DNA of 64,000 bases, taken from positions 1,054,001-1,118,000 of the forward strand of contig NZ_CP141606.1 in NCBI RefSeq assembly GCF_035593345.1, read 5' to 3'. A model generated the notes under the pieces. The model was not told the DNA's origin. It did not search any database and was given only the letters and a program-made list of their open reading frames with translations. Positions 38,501 to 48,706 of this stretch are shown piece by piece. Both the position numbers and the translations under genes were made by a program. The DNA is from Lelliottia sp. JS-SCA-14 (GTDB lineage Bacteria; Pseudomonadota; Gammaproteobacteria; Enterobacterales; Enterobacteriaceae). Position 1 is the stretch's first letter. Each line of letters begins with the position of its first letter.

Positions 38501-38664
38501 TACAGCGCGAGGCAGATGGCGTCGAGCAGGGTGGTTTTTCCCGCCCCGGTCGCGCCGGTGATGGCGAATAATCCGTTGCTGGCAAAGGGTTCGGCGGTGA
38601 AGTCGATTTTCCATTCGCCCTTCAGGGAGTTGAGGTTTTTCAGACGCAGGCTGAGAATTTTCAT
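35527..38664 (-). CDS. sbcC: Exonuclease SbcC, ATPase subunit of the SbcCD nuclease
   Basis: 1045 residues, a Rad50-like SMC protein. Walker A is [16 protein letters not shown] near residue 40. Two very long Gln-rich coiled coils (about 190-500 and 560-860) flank the zinc hook PCPLCG near residue 512. The signature [19 protein letters not shown] and Walker [12 protein letters not shown] are near the end. With SbcD it cuts hairpins and blocked DNA ends. sbcD overlaps by 4 bp upstream. Confidence 0.97.
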   Translation of the reverse strand: MKILSLRLKNLNSLKGEWKIDFTAEPFASNGLFAITGATGAGKTTLLDAICLALYHETPRLNTVSQSQNDLMTRDTAECLAEVEFEVKGVAYRAFWSQNRARNQPDGNLQAPRVELAQCEDGKILADKVKDKLDLTASLTGLDYGRFTRSMLLSQGQFAAFLNAKPKERAELLEELTGTEIYGQISAMVFEKHKTARTELEMREAQAAGVVLLSEEQQQQLQQGLQALTDEEKTLLSEQQQRQVQHQWLTRRDELLREQQRAHSAHQQAIQAQTDAQPELAKLQQAQPALALRPLWDRQQEQAATLTRTQQQITEVNTRLLSRKAQRARIRNGAMRDDAQLQSRHKEVALWLEEHRRFEQWSQHIGGWRALFAQQQRDKSQSATLSKRLAEFQQKLATLPPSSLTLSADETAQALEQQVQYRPARQRLATLQARYQPLQKRLKQTRDAQEKDQATQTGLEQTLAARRQQYKEKNQHYLDLKTLCEQEALIKGLEAHRASLEAGKPCPLCGAKEHPAVAQYQALELSANQRRRDELHAEVKRLEEEGQLVRGQLNALVTQRERDAAETLSLTQEEQALTQEWQTVCAPLNVSLTIQDDIAAWLDEQEQYERQLYQLSQRQVLQNQLNELEQQVQQLGQQIEAQRQSLLSTLTPLGLNTPEDGEENAWLMQRESEAHDWQEKQKQLSALQERINALKPLLETLPPSEEETADEPVPDNWREIHSDCISLQSQLTTLQQQEQSDRERLAQLQTQFAAALHESSFASEEAFLAALLDGDTVRKLEQLRHTLEQQLQQSSALAAQADQQFLEHQGRQPEALPEDLDVQTLQEQLQRLAHQLRENTTRQGEIRQQLKQDGDNRLHQQGLMQQIEDAARLADDWGYLNSLIGSSTGDRFRKFAQGLTLDNLVWLANQQLNRLHGRYLLQRKASDALELEVVDTWQADAVRDTRTLSGGESFLVSLALALALSDLVSHKTRIDSLFLDEGFGTLDSETLDTALDALDALNATGKTIGVISHVEAMKERIPVQIKVKKINGLGYSKLDREFAVE

Positions 38665-39866
38665 GCGTTGTGTTCCTCGTCATGCAGCGCGTGCAGGGTA
38701 TGGGTGAAAAGCTCGTTAAGCCGGGCGCGCTGCGCATCGTCAATCTCCTCCTGCGCCAGGCGGCGTTCAAACACCTCTTCGACTTTTAACTCGCTGAGGG
38801 TTTCGCGTTGCGCACTTAACAGAATTTTCTCGCGCTGTTCGCGGCTGCGGCGTACCAGTAATACTTCAACCGGCAGCTCTTCTGTCAGGGTCTGGATTTT
38901 GCGCTGCATGTCGTGCAGATATTCGTCGGTGCTGATTTCGATATCCAGCCAGACGGGGGGGGATTGTTCCACGTCGCGCCACTGTTCAAGCTGCGCGGCA
39001 ATGGCGGCGAGATTGCCCTTGAGCATCGCCAGCGGCTGCGTCACCGGAACCGTGAGCGTCTCGACGGCGCTCAGTTTGCCGTCGGTAAAACTCACCAGAT
39101 GGACGCTTTTGCCTTTACCGGTTTCATCAAAGCTGAGGGAGATTGGCGAGCCGCAGTAGCGAATATGCTCGCACCCGCCGATGACCTGTGCGCGGTGAAT
39201 GTGCCCGAGGGCAATATAGTCGGCAGGCGGGAAATTTTGCGCCGGGAAGGCATCGAGCGTACCGATATAAATCTCGCGCACCGCGTCACTTTTGCTGGCC
39301 CCGACGGTGGTCAGATGCCCGGTAGCGATGACCGGCAGCGCCGCATCACCGCGCAGTGCGCAGGCGTCGGCATATTGCTGCTGATAATAATCGGTGATCG
39401 CCAGTAACAGATGCTGCTGCTTTTCGCCGCCGGAAAGCCCGGCCTGGCTTTGAACGATATCGCGTGGGCGCAGGAAGGGGATTGGGCAGAGCACCGCGCC
39501 CGGCGTCCCGTCGCGTTTTTTCAGGATTTGTGGGGCATGCCCGGCGTTTGCCACTACAGTGGTATTCAGAAAAGCGAGAATGTCCCGGGATTCGTTGAGC
39601 GTGGCGACGGAGTCGTGGTTGCCCGCGACAATCACCAGATGACAGCCCGTCTGCTGCAGATTCACCACGAAGCGGTTGTAGAGTTCTCGCGCATAGCTCG
39701 GCGGCGATCCGGTGTCAAAAATATCCCCGGCGACGATGATGGCGTCCACCTCCTGCTCCTGCGCGGTCTCCAGCAGCCAGTTCAGGAAGGCCTCATGTTC
39801 GGCGGCGCGACTTTTACTGTAAAAATTTTGACCCAGATGCCAGTCCGAGGTGTGAAGTATGCGCAT
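38661..39866 (-). CDS. sbcD: Exonuclease SbcD, nuclease subunit of SbcCD
   Basis: 401 residues, a Mre11-like phosphoesterase. Metal motifs are [28 protein letters not shown] and later LGHIHRAQ. First gene of sbcDC, divergent from phoB; the 187-bp gap holds the phoB Pho box. The start [10 protein letters not shown] matches E. coli. Confidence 0.97.
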   Translation of the reverse strand: MRILHTSDWHLGQNFYSKSRAAEHEAFLNWLLETAQEQEVDAIIVAGDIFDTGSPPSYARELYNRFVVNLQQTGCHLVIVAGNHDSVATLNESRDILAFLNTTVVANAGHAPQILKKRDGTPGAVLCPIPFLRPRDIVQSQAGLSGGEKQQHLLLAITDYYQQQYADACALRGDAALPVIATGHLTTVGASKSDAVREIYIGTLDAFPAQNFPPADYIALGHIHRAQVIGGCEHIRYCGSPISLSFDETGKGKSVHLVSFTDGKLSAVETLTVPVTQPLAMLKGNLAAIAAQLEQWRDVEQSPPVWLDIEISTDEYLHDMQRKIQTLTEELPVEVLLVRRSREQREKILLSAQRETLSELKVEEVFERRLAQEEIDDAQRARLNELFTHTLHALHDEEHNA

Positions 39867-39975
39867 AGCAGATCCGTATCCGTGGCAAAAAAGAGTGGAG
39901 GGGATTATAAGCTTTCAGGGACGAGAAAATAACCGCTGTAATAAAACAACAGTTTGCCATTCATGGTGGTAATGT

Positions 39976-40004
39976 TTTTCATAAATCTGTCATAAATCTG
40001 ACGC
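39976..40004 (+). promoter_or_regulatory. Pho box of phoBR
   Basis: Three heptamers at 11-bp spacing: TTTTCAT, CTGTCAT and CTGACGC, each separated by AAAT. It lies 50 bp upstream of the phoB ATG and provides PhoB autoregulation, with the same arrangement as in E. coli. Confidence 0.92.
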
Positions 40005-40053
40005 ATAATGGTGCCGCATTCCAAACTAATACATTAATAAGACAGGGCAAAGT

Positions 40054-40743
40054 ATGGCGAGACGTATTCTGGTCGTAGAAGATGAAGCTCCGATTCGCGA
40101 AATGGTGTGCTTCGTGCTCGAACAAAATGGCTTCCAGCCGGTTGAGGCGGAAGATTATGACAGCGCGGTGAATCAACTGAACGAACCCTGGCCCGATTTG
40201 ATTCTGCTTGACTGGATGTTGCCCGGCGGTTCTGGCCTGCAATTTATCAAGCACATTAAACGCGAAGCGATGACCCGCGATATCCCGGTGGTCATGCTGA
40301 CGGCGCGCGGTGAAGAAGAGGATCGCGTGCGCGGTCTGGAGACCGGCGCGGATGATTACATCACCAAGCCGTTCTCGCCGAAAGAGCTGGTGGCGCGTAT
40401 CAAAGCCGTGATGCGCCGTATTTCACCGATGGCGGTGGAAGAGGTGATCGAAATGCAGGGGTTAAGCCTCGATCCGACCTCACATCGGGTGATGACCGGC
40501 GAAAACCCGCTGGATATGGGCCCGACAGAATTCAAACTTTTGCACTTCTTTATGACCCACCCGGAACGTGTTTACAGCCGCGAACAGTTGCTGAATAACG
40601 TCTGGGGGACTAACGTCTATGTCGAAGACAGAACGGTAGATGTACATATTCGCCGCTTGCGTAAAGCGCTGGAACACAGCGGCCACGATCGTATGGTGCA
40701 GACGGTCCGCGGTACGGGTTATCGTTTTTCGACCCGTTTCTGA
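40054..40743 (+). CDS. phoB: Phosphate response regulator PhoB
   Basis: 229 residues. Receiver domain (1-120) with acidic pair EDE near residues 9-11, phospho-acceptor Asp in ILLDWMLPG (about 53) and Lys in TKPFSPKEL (about 105). OmpR-type winged helix at the C-terminus ([28 protein letters not shown]). It activates the Pho regulon, including phoA in this window. Upstream of phoR by 21 bp. Confidence 0.98.
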   Translation: MARRILVVEDEAPIREMVCFVLEQNGFQPVEAEDYDSAVNQLNEPWPDLILLDWMLPGGSGLQFIKHIKREAMTRDIPVVMLTARGEEEDRVRGLETGADDYITKPFSPKELVARIKAVMRRISPMAVEEVIEMQGLSLDPTSHRVMTGENPLDMGPTEFKLLHFFMTHPERVYSREQLLNNVWGTNVYVEDRTVDVHIRRLRKALEHSGHDRMVQTVRGTGYRFSTRF

Positions 40744-40764
40744 ACAATGACAGGAGTGTGACGC

Positions 40765-42060
40765 GTGCTGGAACGTCTGTCATGGAAAAGGCTCGTTTTT
40801 GAACTGATCTTATGTTGTATTCCCGCCGCCATTTTGGGGGCGATTTTTGGTCATCTGCCGTGGTTTTTACTGGCGGCAGTGACTGGGCTACTGGTCTGGC
40901 ATTTCTGGAATTTACTGCGTCTTTCCTGGTGGCTATGGGTGGATCGCAGCATGACGCCGCCGCCGGGTAGCGGCAGCTGGGAGCCGCTGTTGTACGGCTT
41001 ACATCAGATGCAAATGCGTAATAAAAAGCGTCGTCGCGAGCTGGGAAGCCTGATCAAACGGTTTCGCAGCGGGGCGGAGTCGCTGCCGGATGCCGTCATT
41101 CTGACCACCGAAGAAGGGACCATTTTCTGGTGTAACGGACTGGCACAACAGCTGCTCGGACTGCGCTGGCCGGACGATAACGGTCAAAATATTCTGAACC
41201 TCCTGCGTTACCCCGAATTCACCCACTACCTGAAAAAACGTGACTTTACGCGCCCGCACAATCTGGTGCTGAACAATGGTCGTCATCTTGAGATCCGCGT
41301 GATGCCGTACAGCGATCAGCAGTGGCTGATGGTGGCGCGCGATGTGACCCAGATGCACCAGCTTGAAGGGGCTCGGCGAAACTTCTTCGCCAACGTCAGC
41401 CATGAGCTGCGCACACCGCTGACGGTGCTGCAGGGCTATCTCGAAATGATGCAGGAGCAGACGCTCGAGGGTGCGCCGCGCGAGAAAGCGCTGCACACCA
41501 TGCGCGAGCAAACGCATCGCATGGAAGGGCTGGTGAAACAGCTGCTGACGCTGTCGAAAATCGAAGCCGCGCCGACGCTGGCGCTAAACGAAACCATCGA
41601 CGTGCCGATGATGCTGCGGGTGGTAGAGCGCGAAGCGCAGACCCTGAGCCACAAAAAGCATCAGTTCACCTTTGAACTGGACAGCACTCTGAAGGTGCTG
41701 GGCAGCGAAGACGAGCTGCGCAGTGCGATTTCGAACCTGGTCTACAACGCGGTGAATCATACGCCTGAGGGGACGCACATTACCGTGCGCTGGCAGCACG
41801 TCCCGACGGGCGCGGAGTTCAGCGTGGAGGACAACGGGCCGGGGATTGGGCCGGAGCATATTCCGCGTCTGACCGAGCGTTTCTATCGCGTGGACAAAGC
41901 GCGCTCGCGGCAGACAGGCGGAAGCGGCCTGGGGCTGGCGATTGTGAAGCACGCTGTGAATCATCACGACAGTCGCCTCGATATTCAGAGCACGCCGGGG
42001 AAAGGCACGCGATTCAGTTTTGTCATTCCGGAACGTTTGATTGCCAAAAAAAGCGCCTGA
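40765..42060 (+). CDS. phoR: Phosphate sensor kinase PhoR
   Basis: 431 residues from a GTG after CAGGAG. Two N-terminal membrane helices (about 10-60) are followed by a PAS domain (about 95-200), phospho-acceptor His in [10 protein letters not shown] near 213, and the ATPase domain with N box ([15 protein letters not shown]), G1 DNGPGIG and G2 [12 protein letters not shown]. It signals through PstSCAB/PhoU. Operon with phoB. Confidence 0.98.
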   Translation: MLERLSWKRLVFELILCCIPAAILGAIFGHLPWFLLAAVTGLLVWHFWNLLRLSWWLWVDRSMTPPPGSGSWEPLLYGLHQMQMRNKKRRRELGSLIKRFRSGAESLPDAVILTTEEGTIFWCNGLAQQLLGLRWPDDNGQNILNLLRYPEFTHYLKKRDFTRPHNLVLNNGRHLEIRVMPYSDQQWLMVARDVTQMHQLEGARRNFFANVSHELRTPLTVLQGYLEMMQEQTLEGAPREKALHTMREQTHRMEGLVKQLLTLSKIEAAPTLALNETIDVPMMLRVVEREAQTLSHKKHQFTFELDSTLKVLGSEDELRSAISNLVYNAVNHTPEGTHITVRWQHVPTGAEFSVEDNGPGIGPEHIPRLTERFYRVDKARSRQTGGSGLGLAIVKHAVNHHDSRLDIQSTPGKGTRFSFVIPERLIAKKSA

Positions 42061-42469
42061 CAGGGCGCGTGTCAGCCTTCCTTTCCACAGGCCAGCGATT
42101 GCTGGCCTGTTTGCTTTGCAGTCAAGCGAAACGCGAATGAATTTTATACGGTTGTTGCTTTTTTGTTCGCATGATTAGCCATGAGTTTTTCTTAACCTTA
42201 GAGGATTGTTCTGGTCTCAATTTTCATGCTGGCATATTGTTCTGGTTTTCAGATCGCTCCTTGCCTTTAAACGTTATAAGCGTTTAAATTGCGCCCCATA
42301 CAGTGTCATACCAACTGTATTTGCGTGGTAAATCGAAAAACTATTCTTCGCCACGGCATGACGGGAGCATATCCCGCTGAAATTGAGTAAATTTTCCGCT
42401 GTATCGTCCCATTTGGGATGGCGAAAATCTCAACGTTTTCAACACCACATCCACAGGCAGTAAGGTTCT
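42061..42469. other. Intergenic region phoR-brnQ
   Basis: 409 bp. It holds the terminator at 42088-42117, an inverted repeat TTTAAACG-TTATAAG-CGTTTAAA at 42266-42288 that could be an operator, and a short hairpin GTCCCA-TTTGGGAT near 42406 close to brnQ. The middle is AT-rich. No leader peptide with a branched-chain codon run was found. Confidence 0.6.
42088..42117 (+). terminator. Terminator after phoR
   Basis: CAGGCCAGC GATT GCTGGCCTG followed by TTTGCTTT, 27 bp after the phoR stop. Confidence 0.75.
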
Positions 42470-43789
42470 ATGACCCATCATTTAAAATCGCGTGACATCA
42501 TCGCGCTGGGCTTTATGACTTTTGCGCTGTTCGTCGGCGCAGGTAACATCATTTTTCCTCCTATGGTTGGCCTGCAGGCGGGTGAACACGTCTGGACGGC
42601 GGCTATTGGCTTCCTGATTACCGCTGTGGGCCTGCCGGTGCTGACCGTGGTCGCGCTGGCGAAAGTCGGCGGCGGCGTGGATAGCCTCAGCACCCCGATC
42701 GGTAAAGTGGCGGGTATTCTGCTGGCGACGGTCTGCTATCTGGCAGTCGGTCCGCTGTTCGCGACTCCACGTACCGCAACGGTCTCCTTTGAAGTCGGGA
42801 TTGCACCGCTCACCGGCGACGGCGCGCTGCCGCTGCTGATCTACAGCCTGGTCTACTTCGCACTGGTGATTCTGGTCTCCCTCTATCCGGGCAAACTGCT
42901 GGATACCGTGGGTAACTTCCTTGCACCAATGAAAATTCTGGCGCTGATCGTGCTGGCCGTGGCGGCAGTTATGTGGCCTGCCGGTCCTATCAGCGAATCG
43001 CTGGACGCCTACAAAACGGCGGCCTTCTCGAACGGATTTGTAAACGGCTATCTGACCATGGACACCATGGGCGCGATGGTCTTTGGTATCGTTATCGTCA
43101 ACGCCGCGCGTTCTCGCGGGGTGACCGAAGCGCGTCTTCTGACCCGCTACACCATCTGGGCTGGCCTGATGGCCGGTGTCGGTCTGACGCTGCTGTATCT
43201 GGCGCTGTTCCGCCTGGGTTCTGATAGCGCGACCCTGGTCGATCAAAATGCTAACGGTGCAGCCATTCTGCATGCTTACGTGCAGCACACCTTCGGCGGT
43301 GCGGGTAGCTTCCTGCTGGCGGTACTGATTTTCCTGGCCTGTCTGGTGACCGCGGTTGGCCTGACCTGCGCCTGTGCCGAGTTCTTCGCTCAGTACGTTC
43401 CGCTCTCCTATCGCACGCTGGTGTTCATCCTCGGCGGCTTCTCGATGGCGGTTTCTAACCTCGGTCTGAGCCACCTGATTCAGGTCTCCATTCCGGTGCT
43501 GACCGCGATCTATCCGCCGTGCATCGTGCTGGTGGTGCTGAGCTTTACCCGTCCGTGGTGGAACAATTCCTCGCGAATTATTGCCCCAACGATGTTTATC
43601 AGCCTGCTTTTTGGTATCCTTGACGGGATTAAAGCATCCGCCTTCAGTGGGATCCTGCCTGACTGGACACAGCGTCTGCCGCTGTCAGAGCAAGGCCTGG
43701 CCTGGTTAATGCCGACCGTTGTTGCGATGGTTCTGGCGATTATCTGGGACCGTGCAGCAGGGCGTCAGGTCACTTCCAGCGCGCATTAA
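42470..43789 (+). CDS. brnQ: Branched-chain amino acid transporter BrnQ (LIV-II)
   Basis: 439 residues with about 12 hydrophobic helices. Cation-coupled importer of Leu, Ile and Val in the LIVCS family. N-terminal [25 protein letters not shown] and [18 protein letters not shown] match E. coli closely. Single gene, followed by a strong terminator. Confidence 0.97.
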   Translation: MTHHLKSRDIIALGFMTFALFVGAGNIIFPPMVGLQAGEHVWTAAIGFLITAVGLPVLTVVALAKVGGGVDSLSTPIGKVAGILLATVCYLAVGPLFATPRTATVSFEVGIAPLTGDGALPLLIYSLVYFALVILVSLYPGKLLDTVGNFLAPMKILALIVLAVAAVMWPAGPISESLDAYKTAAFSNGFVNGYLTMDTMGAMVFGIVIVNAARSRGVTEARLLTRYTIWAGLMAGVGLTLLYLALFRLGSDSATLVDQNANGAAILHAYVQHTFGGAGSFLLAVLIFLACLVTAVGLTCACAEFFAQYVPLSYRTLVFILGGFSMAVSNLGLSHLIQVSIPVLTAIYPPCIVLVVLSFTRPWWNNSSRIIAPTMFISLLFGILDGIKASAFSGILPDWTQRLPLSEQGLAWLMPTVVAMVLAIIWDRAAGRQVTSSAH

Positions 43790-43806
43790 TCAACGACAAA
43801 TTGTGT

Positions 43807-43837
43807 AACCACGGGGCTTATGGCCCCGTGGTTTTTT
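43807..43837 (+). terminator. Rho-independent terminator of brnQ
   Basis: AACCACGGGGC TTAT GGCCCCGTGGTT followed by TTTTTG and a second T run. Confidence 0.93.
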
Positions 43838-43867
43838 GTTTTTTTCGAGTTGAATGGCAAGATTTAA

Positions 43868-45241
43868 ATGGAAAGCACGAACAAACTAAAACGTGGGCTA
43901 AGCACCCGCCACATCCGCTTTATGGCGCTTGGCTCGGCAATCGGGACAGGCCTTTTTTATGGCTCGGCAGATGCCATTAAAATGGCCGGACCCAGCGTCC
44001 TGCTGGCGTACATCATCGGCGGCGTCGCGGCCTATATCATCATGCGCGCGCTGGGCGAGATGTCGGTACACAATCCATCCGCGAGTTCTTTCTCGCGCTA
44101 CGCCCAGGAAAACCTCGGCCCGCTGGCGGGCTACATCACCGGCTGGACCTACTGCTTTGAAATCCTGATCGTGGCGATTGCCGACGTGACGGCGTTTGGC
44201 ATCTACATGGGCGTCTGGTTCCCGCTGGTGCCGCACTGGATATGGGTGCTGAGCGTGGTGCTGATCATCTGCGCCGTCAACCTGATGAGCGTGAAGGTGT
44301 TCGGTGAGCTGGAGTTCTGGTTCTCCTTCTTCAAAGTCGCGACCATCATCATCATGATTGTGGCGGGTTTTGGCATCATCATCTGGGGGATTGGCAACGG
44401 CGGGCAACCGACCGGGATCCATAACCTGTGGAGCAACGGCGGGTTCTTCAGCAACGGCTGGCTCGGCATGGTGATGTCGCTGCAGATGGTGATGTTCGCC
44501 TACGGCGGTATCGAAATCATCGGCATCACCGCGGGTGAAGCCAAAGACCCGGAGAAGTCTATTCCGCGCGCCATCAACTCCGTGCCGATGCGTATCCTGG
44601 TGTTCTATGTGGGCACCCTGTTCGTGATTATGTCCATCTACCCGTGGAACCAGGTGGGGACCAACGGCAGCCCGTTCGTGCTGACCTTCCAGCACTTAGG
44701 CATCGCGTTTGCCGCCAGTATCCTTAACTTTGTGGTGCTGACCGCCTCCTTCTCCGCCATTAACAGCGACGTCTTCGGCGTAGGCCGTATGCTGCACGGC
44801 ATGGTGGAGCAGGGGAACGCGCCGAAAGTATTCGCCAAAACCTCGCGTCGCGGCACGCCGTGGGTGACGGTGATGGTGATGACCGTCGCGCTGCTGCTCT
44901 CGGTCTATCTGAACTACATCATGCCGGAAAACGTCTTCCTGGTGATTGCGTCGCTCGCCACCTTTGCGACGGTCTGGGTGTGGATCATGATCCTGGTGTC
45001 GCAGATTGCGTTCCGTCGTCGTCTGCCGCCGGAAGAGGTGAAAGCGCTGAAGTTCAAAGTACCGGGCGGTGTTCCGACCACGGTCGTCGGGCTGATCTTC
45101 CTGGTCTTTATTATCGGCCTGATTGGCTACCATCCGGACACGCGTATCTCCCTGTACGTGGGCTTCGCGTGGATCGCGCTGCTGCTGGTGGGCTGGGTGT
45201 TTAAACGCCGCCGCGAGCGTCAGTTGGCTGAAGCGCAGTAA
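43868..45241 (+). CDS. proY: APC-family permease ProY
   Basis: 457 residues with 12 helices, in the amino acid transporter (AAT) subfamily. The N-terminal [26 protein letters not shown] motif is typical, and [25 protein letters not shown] is the conserved loop. It is called a cryptic proline transporter in E. coli and Salmonella, and a role in histidine uptake has been proposed in other genera. It lies between the brnQ terminator and a REP pair. Confidence 0.94.
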   Translation: MESTNKLKRGLSTRHIRFMALGSAIGTGLFYGSADAIKMAGPSVLLAYIIGGVAAYIIMRALGEMSVHNPSASSFSRYAQENLGPLAGYITGWTYCFEILIVAIADVTAFGIYMGVWFPLVPHWIWVLSVVLIICAVNLMSVKVFGELEFWFSFFKVATIIIMIVAGFGIIIWGIGNGGQPTGIHNLWSNGGFFSNGWLGMVMSLQMVMFAYGGIEIIGITAGEAKDPEKSIPRAINSVPMRILVFYVGTLFVIMSIYPWNQVGTNGSPFVLTFQHLGIAFAASILNFVVLTASFSAINSDVFGVGRMLHGMVEQGNAPKVFAKTSRRGTPWVTVMVMTVALLLSVYLNYIMPENVFLVIASLATFATVWVWIMILVSQIAFRRRLPPEEVKALKFKVPGGVPTTVVGLIFLVFIIGLIGYHPDTRISLYVGFAWIALLLVGWVFKRRRERQLAEAQ

Positions 45242-45251
45242 TTAAACCATC

Positions 45252-45320
45252 GCCCGGTGGCGGCGTTGCCTTACCGGGCCTACGGTTTTGTAGGCCCGTG
45301 CAAGCGAAGCGCCGCCGGGC
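45252..45320. repeat. BIME: two inverted REP units
   Basis: GCCCGGTGGCGGCGTTGCC...GGGCCTAC, then GTTTT, then GTAGGCCCGTG...GCCGCCGGGC. The two REPs face each other around a short spacer, between proY and malZ. Confidence 0.87.
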
Positions 45321-45326
45321 AAAATG

Positions 45327-45349
45327 CCTCCTCCCTCCACCTCCTCCCC
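45327..45349 (-). promoter_or_regulatory. Tandem MalT boxes upstream of malZ
   Basis: On the minus strand 45340-45349 reads GGGGAGGAGG, an exact MalT box, and 45327-45336 reads AGGGAGGAGG, one mismatch away. They are 13 bp apart and about 80-100 bp before the malZ ATG. MalT control of malZ is known in E. coli. Confidence 0.65.
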
Positions 45350-45427
45350 CAATAAACCTTTTCATGATGAGTTATCCTCCACTACGCTGTGGCAAGGTGG
45401 CCTCAATTTCATCAAAGGGGATACGTG

Positions 45428-47245
45428 ATGTTGAACGCCTGGCACCTTCCGGTTGCCCCATTTGTTAAGCAAAACAAAGACCATTTAGTCATAACGCTGT
45501 GGCTGACGGGAGAAAATCAGCCGGAGCGCGTGATGCTGCGCGCCGAAGTGGATAACGAAGAGACGACGCTGAAGATGCACAAGCAGCGCACGCAGCCGCA
45601 GCCGGGCGTCACCGCCTGGCGGGCGAGTATCGATCTCTCTCAGGGCCAGGCGCGCCGTCGCTACAGCTTTAAGCTGCTGTGGAATAACCGCCAGCTGTGG
45701 TTCACGCCGCAGGGCTTTAGCCGTTTTCCACCCGCGCGGCTGGAGCAGTTTGCCGTCGATTACCCGGACCACGGCCCGCAGTGGGTCAACGATCAGGTCT
45801 TCTACCAGATCTTCCCCGATCGCTTTGCCCGAAGCCAGCAACGCACGGTCGACCAGGATCAGGTCTATTATCACCACGCGGCGGGCCACGACATTATCCG
45901 TAAAACCTGGGACGAACCGCTGACGGCGCAGGCGGGCGGTTCGACGTTTTACGGCGGCGATCTGGATGGGATCAGCGAAAAACTGCCGTACCTGAAAAAG
46001 CTGGGCGTCACGGCGCTGTACCTCAATCCGGTGTTTAAAGCCCCGAGCGTGCACAAATACGACACCGAAGATTATCGCCACGTCGACGAGCAGTTTGGCG
46101 GCGACGCGGCCCTGCTGCGTCTGCGGGAAAACACCCGTCGCGAGGGGATGCGCCTGATCCTCGACGGCGTGTTTAACCACAGCGGGGATTCTCACGCGTG
46201 GTTCGACCGGCACAACCGCGCCACCGGCGGCGCCTGTCACAACCCGGAATCCGCCCAGCGCGACTGGTACAGTTTTAATGAAGAGGGTCGGGCGCTCGAC
46301 TGGCTGGGTTATCCCAGTCTGCCGAAACTCGATTTTCAGTCGCCGACGCTGGTGGAGGAGATCTATGGCGGGGAAGACAGCATCGTGCGCCACTGGCTGA
46401 AAGCGCCGTGGAACATGGACGGCTGGCGGCTCGACGTGGTGCACATGCTCGGTGAAGCGGGCGGCGCGCGGAATAATCTTCAGCACGTCACCGGTATCAC
46501 TCAGGCCGCGAAGGCCGCAAATCCCGACGCCTTTGTCTTCGGCGAGCATTTTGGCGATGCGCGCCAGTGGCTGCAGGCCGATGCGGAAGATGCCTCGATG
46601 AACTATCGCGGGTTTACCTTCCCGATCTGGGGTTTCCTCGCCAATACCGATATCTCTTACGATCCGCAGCACATCGATGCCGAAACCTGCATGGCGTGGA
46701 TGGACAACTACCGCGCCAGCCTGTCGCATCAGCAGCAGCTGCGGATGTTTAACCAGCTCGACAGCCACGATACCGCGCGCTTTAAATCCCTGTTGGGCAA
46801 AGACGTGGCGCGCCTGCCGCTGGCCGTCACCTGGCTCTTTACCTGGCCGGGCGTGCCGTGCATTTACTACGGCGATGAAGTGGGTCTGGACGGCAACAAC
46901 GATCCGTTCTGCCGCAAGACCTTCCCGTGGGAGAGTGACAGGCAGGACAAAAATCTGCTGGCGCTCTATCAGCGGCTGGCGAAGCTGCGCAAGCACAGTC
47001 AGGCCCTGCGCTACGGCGGTTGTCAGGTGGTGTACGCCCACGACAACGTGGTGGTCTTCGCCCGCGTGTTTAACCAGCAGCGCGTGCTGGTGGCGATTAA
47101 CCGCGGTGAGGCCTGCGAAGTGGTGCTGGACGATTCACCGCTGCTTAACCTCCAGACCTGGCAACTGAAAGAGGGGAAAGGCGATATAGAAGAAGGCGTG
47201 CTGTCGCTGCCTGCGATTTCCGCCTCTATCTGGTTCGGTAATTAA
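45428..47245 (+). CDS. malZ: Maltodextrin glucosidase
   Basis: 605 residues. Cytoplasmic GH13 enzyme removing glucose from the reducing end of short maltodextrins. N-domain about 1-115. Barrel motifs are DGVFNHSG (region I), [10 protein letters not shown] (nucleophile Asp), FGEHFGD (acid/base Glu) and [11 protein letters not shown] (stabilising Asp). The start [15 protein letters not shown] gives E. coli length; an upstream ATG at 45389 is not conserved. Confidence 0.97.
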   Translation: MLNAWHLPVAPFVKQNKDHLVITLWLTGENQPERVMLRAEVDNEETTLKMHKQRTQPQPGVTAWRASIDLSQGQARRRYSFKLLWNNRQLWFTPQGFSRFPPARLEQFAVDYPDHGPQWVNDQVFYQIFPDRFARSQQRTVDQDQVYYHHAAGHDIIRKTWDEPLTAQAGGSTFYGGDLDGISEKLPYLKKLGVTALYLNPVFKAPSVHKYDTEDYRHVDEQFGGDAALLRLRENTRREGMRLILDGVFNHSGDSHAWFDRHNRATGGACHNPESAQRDWYSFNEEGRALDWLGYPSLPKLDFQSPTLVEEIYGGEDSIVRHWLKAPWNMDGWRLDVVHMLGEAGGARNNLQHVTGITQAAKAANPDAFVFGEHFGDARQWLQADAEDASMNYRGFTFPIWGFLANTDISYDPQHIDAETCMAWMDNYRASLSHQQQLRMFNQLDSHDTARFKSLLGKDVARLPLAVTWLFTWPGVPCIYYGDEVGLDGNNDPFCRKTFPWESDRQDKNLLALYQRLAKLRKHSQALRYGGCQVVYAHDNVVVFARVFNQQRVLVAINRGEACEVVLDDSPLLNLQTWQLKEGKGDIEEGVLSLPAISASIWFGN

Positions 47246-47250
47246 CGCTT

Positions 47251-47283
47251 TTCTGCAACGGGCATAACGCGCTCGTTGCAGAA
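47251..47283 (+). terminator. Hairpin after malZ
   Basis: TTCTGCAACG pairs with CGTTGCAGAA around a 13-base loop, 6 bp after the stop. No T tract follows, so termination is uncertain. Confidence 0.5.
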
Positions 47284-47445
47284 TATTCCCCCATGTTGTT
47301 CTGTTTAATTAAACAGAGCGGACAAATATCTTTAATATCCCGTCAATCAATACTCGCTATACTCAATTTGCTTTATCAGTCAGGGCCCGACCTCATATAG
47401 CACACATTTAGTTTTCTTTTAACATATTGATTAAAAGGTACATTT

Positions 47446-48087
47446 ATGTCTATCCGCGAACTGATTGACCCATCAAACTCGACGCTTATTTTTATCGATC
47501 ACCAGCCGCAAATGTCGTTTGGTGTGGCGAATATTGACCGCCAACTCCTTAAGAATAATACGGTTGCTCTGGCGAAAGCGGGCAAAATATTTGATGTGCC
47601 GGTTATCTATACCTCGGTCGAAACAAAAAGTTTTAGCGGTTATATCTGGCCGGAATTACTGGCGGTTCACCCGGATGTGAAACCAATTGAGCGTACCTCG
47701 ATGAACTCCTGGGAAGATGATGCGTTTGTTGCGGCAGTCAAAGCAACGGGCCGCAAAAAACTCATCATCTCGGCCCTGTGGACCGAAGTGTGCCTGACCT
47801 TCCCGGCGCTGATGGCGCTGGATGAAGGCTTCGAAGTGTATGTGGTGACCGACACCTCCGGCGGGACCTCCGTGGATGCCCATGAGCGCTCCATCGACCG
47901 CATGGTGCAGGCCGGTGCGGTTCCGGTGACCTGGCAGCAGGTGCTGCTTGAGTACCAGCGCGACTGGTCTCGCAAAGAGACCTACGATGCGGTGATGGAT
48001 CTGGTGCGCGAGCACAGCGGCGCTTACGGTATGGGCGTTGATTATGCCTACACCCTGGTTCACGGCGCGCCTGAGCGTAAAGCCTAA
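47446..48087 (+). CDS. YcaC-like hydrolase, isochorismatase superfamily
   Basis: 213 residues. The catalytic Asp is in IFIDHQPQM and the nucleophile Cys in SALWTEVCLTFPAL (about residue 118), as in YcaC. The expected Lys is not obvious, as in the YcaC group. Substrate unknown. First gene of an accessory cluster absent between malZ and acpH in E. coli K-12. A 200-bp AT-rich gap precedes it, and a hairpin at 48095 separates it from the next gene, so downstream genes may be attenuated. Confidence 0.88.
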   Translation: MSIRELIDPSNSTLIFIDHQPQMSFGVANIDRQLLKNNTVALAKAGKIFDVPVIYTSVETKSFSGYIWPELLAVHPDVKPIERTSMNSWEDDAFVAAVKATGRKKLIISALWTEVCLTFPALMALDEGFEVYVVTDTSGGTSVDAHERSIDRMVQAGAVPVTWQQVLLEYQRDWSRKETYDAVMDLVREHSGAYGMGVDYAYTLVHGAPERKA

Positions 48088-48094
48088 CCCTCCC

Positions 48095-48120
48095 GGCGGG
48101 TCGATTTGACCCGCCATTTT
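48095..48120 (+). terminator. Internal terminator/attenuator hairpin in the hydrolase cluster
   Basis: GGCGGGTC GATTT GACCCGCC followed by ATTTTC, 8 bp after the hydrolase stop and 20 bp before the next ATG. Confidence 0.6.
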
Positions 48121-48140
48121 CATCAGACCTGGACATCCTC

Positions 48141-48686
48141 ATGGCGCAAAACTCACATGTGACGCTGGTGATCACCCATACCTTGCTGGCAGGACAGGCG
48201 GCGCGATACGAACAGTGGCTCGGCAAAATCATGCCCGTTGCCGCGGAATTCCCCGGACATCTCGGCGCGAACGTCATTCGCCCGACAGAAGGACAGAATC
48301 TGTGGACAGTCATTATTCGCTTCGACACCATCGAGCATTTATACGCCTGGACCCAGTCCGACACCCGTTCGGTGCTGGTGAAAGAGATTGAACCGCTGCT
48401 GGCCGAAGGGGATAAAACGGAAGTGCGCACCGAGGCCGCGTTCTGGTTTACGCCGCCGGAAACGCACGTGCGTAAACCGAAACAGTGGAAACAGTTTCTG
48501 GTCACGCTGATGGTGATCTTCCCCAGCACGCTGGTGGTGCCGCAACTCACCGGGGCGTTGCTTCCAGGCCTGAAAGGGTCTCTCTTCCTGCATTTGCTTA
48601 ACGATGCTTGTGTGGTCGCGCTGGTGGTCTGGCTGTGGATGCCCATCGTGACCCGCCTGTTCGCCGGGTGGCTGAAAAAAGCCTGA
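48141..48686 (+). CDS. Antibiotic-biosynthesis-monooxygenase-domain membrane protein
   Basis: 181 residues. Residues about 5-95 form an ABM (dimeric alpha-beta barrel) domain: VTLVITHTLLAGQAARYEQWLGKIMPVAAEFPGHLGANVI and LWTVIIRFDTIEHLYAWTQSD. A C-terminal part with two hydrophobic helices (FLVTLMVIFPSTLVVPQL and CVVALVVWLWMPIVTRLF) anchors it to the membrane. The combination occurs in proteobacteria next to hydrolases, but the reaction is unknown. It is 20 bp upstream of the amidohydrolase. Confidence 0.83.
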   Translation: MAQNSHVTLVITHTLLAGQAARYEQWLGKIMPVAAEFPGHLGANVIRPTEGQNLWTVIIRFDTIEHLYAWTQSDTRSVLVKEIEPLLAEGDKTEVRTEAAFWFTPPETHVRKPKQWKQFLVTLMVIFPSTLVVPQLTGALLPGLKGSLFLHLLNDACVVALVVWLWMPIVTRLFAGWLKKA

Positions 48687-48706
48687 CCGGCTCAAAGGAG
48701 TACGTT

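Noticed and set aside
45485..47041. Long open frame (518 codons) on the minus strand opposite malZ
   Set aside because: It is the antisense shadow of a GC-rich real gene. It has no ribosome site, and its His/Arg/Val-rich composition is typical of such shadows. The same holds for the long antisense frames opposite queA, secD, tsx, brnQ and mak.
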